This document shows positions 63,201-64,000 of a stretch of DNA of 64,000 bases, one piece after another (position 1 is the first letter of the stretch; each line of letters opens with the position of its first letter). A program made the position numbers and the translations under genes. Origin of the DNA: Bacteroidales bacterium (GTDB lineage Bacteria; Bacteroidota; Bacteroidia; Bacteroidales; UBA932). A model generated the notes under the pieces. The model was not told the DNA's origin. It did not search any database and saw only the letters and a list, made by a program, of their open reading frames with translations. The DNA is taken from the NCBI GenBank assembly GCA_017445755.1, contig JAFSSE010000017.1, positions 1 through 64,000 of the forward strand. Reading direction: 5' to 3'.

Positions 63201-63512
63201 GGCTACGTCGCCCTCTCCTCCGGAACCCGTGAGCTCAACCAGGTCAACAGCCGGTATCTCCAGAATATCCGCTACCTCCGCCTCAAGAGCTTGTCCTTCG
63301 GCTATACCCTTCCGTCCTCCCTTACCGGGAAGATTGGAATGGATAAGGCGCGCATTTACTTCTCCGGAGAGAATATCGCCTATTGGTCCCCTCTGACCCG
63401 GGTTACCAAGTATATCGACCCGGAAGCGGCCATCAACCGTTCCAGCTCCGACAACAATGGCTTCTACCCTTGGCAGAAGACATATATGATTGGCATTGAC
63501 ATCACCTTCTAA
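60252..63512 (+). CDS. SusC/RagA-type TonB-linked outer-membrane protein
   Basis: 1086 residues. Signal peptide ending SASAQ, CarboxypepD_reg-like domain (VVKGKVVDADGAPLPGVAVI), the SusC signature TETVVVGYGVQKKVNLTGA, plug (DGVVGDLSRVNADDVESISV) and a long barrel ending MIGIDITF with the terminal Phe. It lies 14 bp after nagB, so the amino-sugar catabolic genes and this importer probably form one operon for a GlcNAc-containing glycan. Confidence 0.9.
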   Translation: MRKKMLLILAAFLTVLSASAQNRVVKGKVVDADGAPLPGVAVILEGTSNGTMTSPDGSFTLSVPSGEATLVASYLGYSDGKVSVPAGRTEVSIVLQEDALYLTETVVVGYGVQKKVNLTGAISTVDTKTLENRTAHSLSHMLQGAVPGLNITTSTGHPGSSASLNIRGYTSINGASPMVLIDGVVGDLSRVNADDVESISVIKDASSAAVYGARAAFGVILVTTKSGKSSGGKTRVRYSGRWGIVSPTTSTDYESTGYWSVYINNLFWKAYSQGEGYVRYNDADMYQLLLRINDKTENPERPWVTIQNRNGREEYVYYANFDWYHYLYRDRHPVQQHTISMSGGNDQVKYYVSGAYDNETGVMNIRPDVFNKYNLRSKIDFRLNKWARFSNNTTFYASTYEFPGISDPEDSFASGGRHCLANFTPQNPDGTWVYITSWTNYQINNGRHIVMNEGNNVNLQRRADFANTSELTVTPSPYLTLKANYTYRTYQTRNTYRRTGFTYSRYPGELIEFSNTGAYEDRMNETVNTVNYHSANAYGTYERTFADAHHLTGTAGYNLEVYNRKDVGAVGKNLITTNLSDLSLVGEDETGNVITSVSGGQSAYVVQGFFGRLNYDYKGKYLFEVSGRADGTSRFAKGHRWGFFPSGSVGWRISEEEFFAPLRTVFDNLKIRASYGALGNQDVSNYAYLQTISISALSYVFGEGTTKPKYASVSSPNATDLTWEVSKQTNVGLDAALFDSRLTLSAEGFIRNTEGMLTTGPSLPSVYGATEPKVNAADLSTRGYELTAGYKDDFMLAGDRFSWNIGGNLGFSSTKITKFDNETKTFAKSYYEGQEIGEIWGYVIDGLFASDEEAAEYTSLVDQSFCTTYLVGGWKAGDVRYVDLDGDGIISVGSNTVDKPGDRKILGNSRARLRYGFNFGFDWKHFDFSAIFEGTGNHYWYPNGETFAFWGPYSRPYVAYLPTNYMANIWAEDNTDAYFPRPRGYVALSSGTRELNQVNSRYLQNIRYLRLKSLSFGYTLPSSLTGKIGMDKARIYFSGENIAYWSPLTRVTKYIDPEAAINRSSSDNNGFYPWQKTYMIGIDITF

Positions 63513-63524
63513 CGGCTTCGCATC

Positions 63525-64000
63525 ATGAAAAAATATATAATTTCCCTCATGGCCGCGGCGCTTTGCCTCGCCTCCTGCGACGACTGGATGAACCTCTCGC
63601 CTGCGGATAAGCTGACTCCGGATTCCTATTTCCGGACCGAGACCGACCTGAAGATGTTCTCGAACTCTTTCTATTCTTCATGCTTCCAGACCAACTATTT
63701 CCGCAATCAGAGCGATGTCATTATCGAGAGCTCCCTCTCCGACCCGCTCCGCGGCGGAACGAGCCGTGAGGTCCCGAACTCGGGCGGCGGCTGGTCATTC
63801 ACCCTGCTGAGGAAGATCAACGAGATGCTCGCGAACATGGACAAGTGCGAGAATGAGACGGTGAGGGCCGAATATACCGGTCTGGCCCGCTTCTTCCGCG
63901 CCTATTATTACTATCTGAAAGTACGCCGTTTCGGTGATTATCCCTGGATCGACCATGTAGTCGGATCCGACGAGGAAGCGACGCTTTATGCCCCGCGCGA
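63525..64000 (+). CDS. SusD/RagB-type lipoprotein, C-terminus outside the window
   Basis: It begins with ATG at 63525 and is open to the right edge (about 158 codons). Lipobox LCLASC (Cys18) followed by DDWMNLSPADKLTPDSYF; the conserved early SusD pattern (LARFFRAYYYYLKVRRFGD) is present. It is the partner of the SusC directly upstream (12-bp gap). Confidence 0.85.
   Translation, partial: MKKYIISLMAAALCLASCDDWMNLSPADKLTPDSYFRTETDLKMFSNSFYSSCFQTNYFRNQSDVIIESSLSDPLRGGTSREVPNSGGGWSFTLLRKINEMLANMDKCENETVRAEYTGLARFFRAYYYYLKVRRFGDYPWIDHVVGSDEEATLYAPR

Overview
The window looks like part of a GC-rich gut-type Bacteroidales chromosome (Alistipes or Cryptobacteroides-like; genus not determinable here). 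The evidence is the SusC/SusD pairs, BACON and fimbrillin-like lipoproteins, a two-domain nucleoside kinase, and many promoters of the Bacteroidota form TTTG-N19-TAnnTTTG. No rRNA, complete tRNA or CRISPR array is present.

Region 1 (1-19705) is the right end of an integrated phage-like element. A long, tightly packed leftward operon runs from an immunity region at about 18.3 kb back past position 1. It encodes a LuxR-type regulator, a Rad50/SbcC-like ATPase, a RecT-like annealing protein, an MBL-fold nuclease, a VRR-NUC nuclease, an initiator with an iteron cluster inside its own gene (9514-9652), a DnaC-like loader, SSB, small zinc proteins, an ASCH protein, two tandem ParB-like proteins and a methyltransferase-like protein. 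Woven through it is a PRTRC cassette (recognisable E, C, B and ThiF, plus an F-like protein and an unlisted 47-codon ORF). The function of PRTRC is not established. The operon also carries an acyl-carrier-protein domain fused to a C-type-lectin-like repeat domain. Structural genes and an integrase are not in the window. The element ends at a 3' fragment of tRNA-Ala(UGC), which I read as attR.

Region 2 (19706-24842) is an accessory strip. It has two copies of the tRNA end with terminators, AT-rich orphan genes, a PIN-domain toxin-antitoxin pair with an excellent promoter, a DUF4143 AAA ATPase behind three 23-bp-phased repeats, and a GMC oxidoreductase remnant.

Region 3 (24843-37668) holds an amino-acid-type ABC transporter followed by a sulfatase/SusC/SusD locus with a fimbrillin-like lipoprotein and an MBL-fold lipoprotein. 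The sulfatase signal peptide and catalytic domain lie in different frames, which indicates a one-base frameshift near 27490.

Region 4 (37688-55213) is mostly housekeeping: a TerB-like protein, a BACON lipoprotein, a polysaccharide export/Wzz pair, an EEP-family lipoprotein, a TGS/uridine-kinase-type kinase, UvrA, ketopantoate reductase, an MBL hydrolase, two deoxynucleoside kinases and an acyl-CoA synthetase. Three intergenic gaps contain structured repeats (38629-38820, 45181-45487, 51802-51920).

Region 5 (55338-64000) is a metallophosphatase with a palindromic leader, then an amino-sugar locus: MFS transporter, nagA, nagB, SusC and a SusD cut by the window end. It is probably one operon for import and catabolism of GlcNAc-containing glycans.
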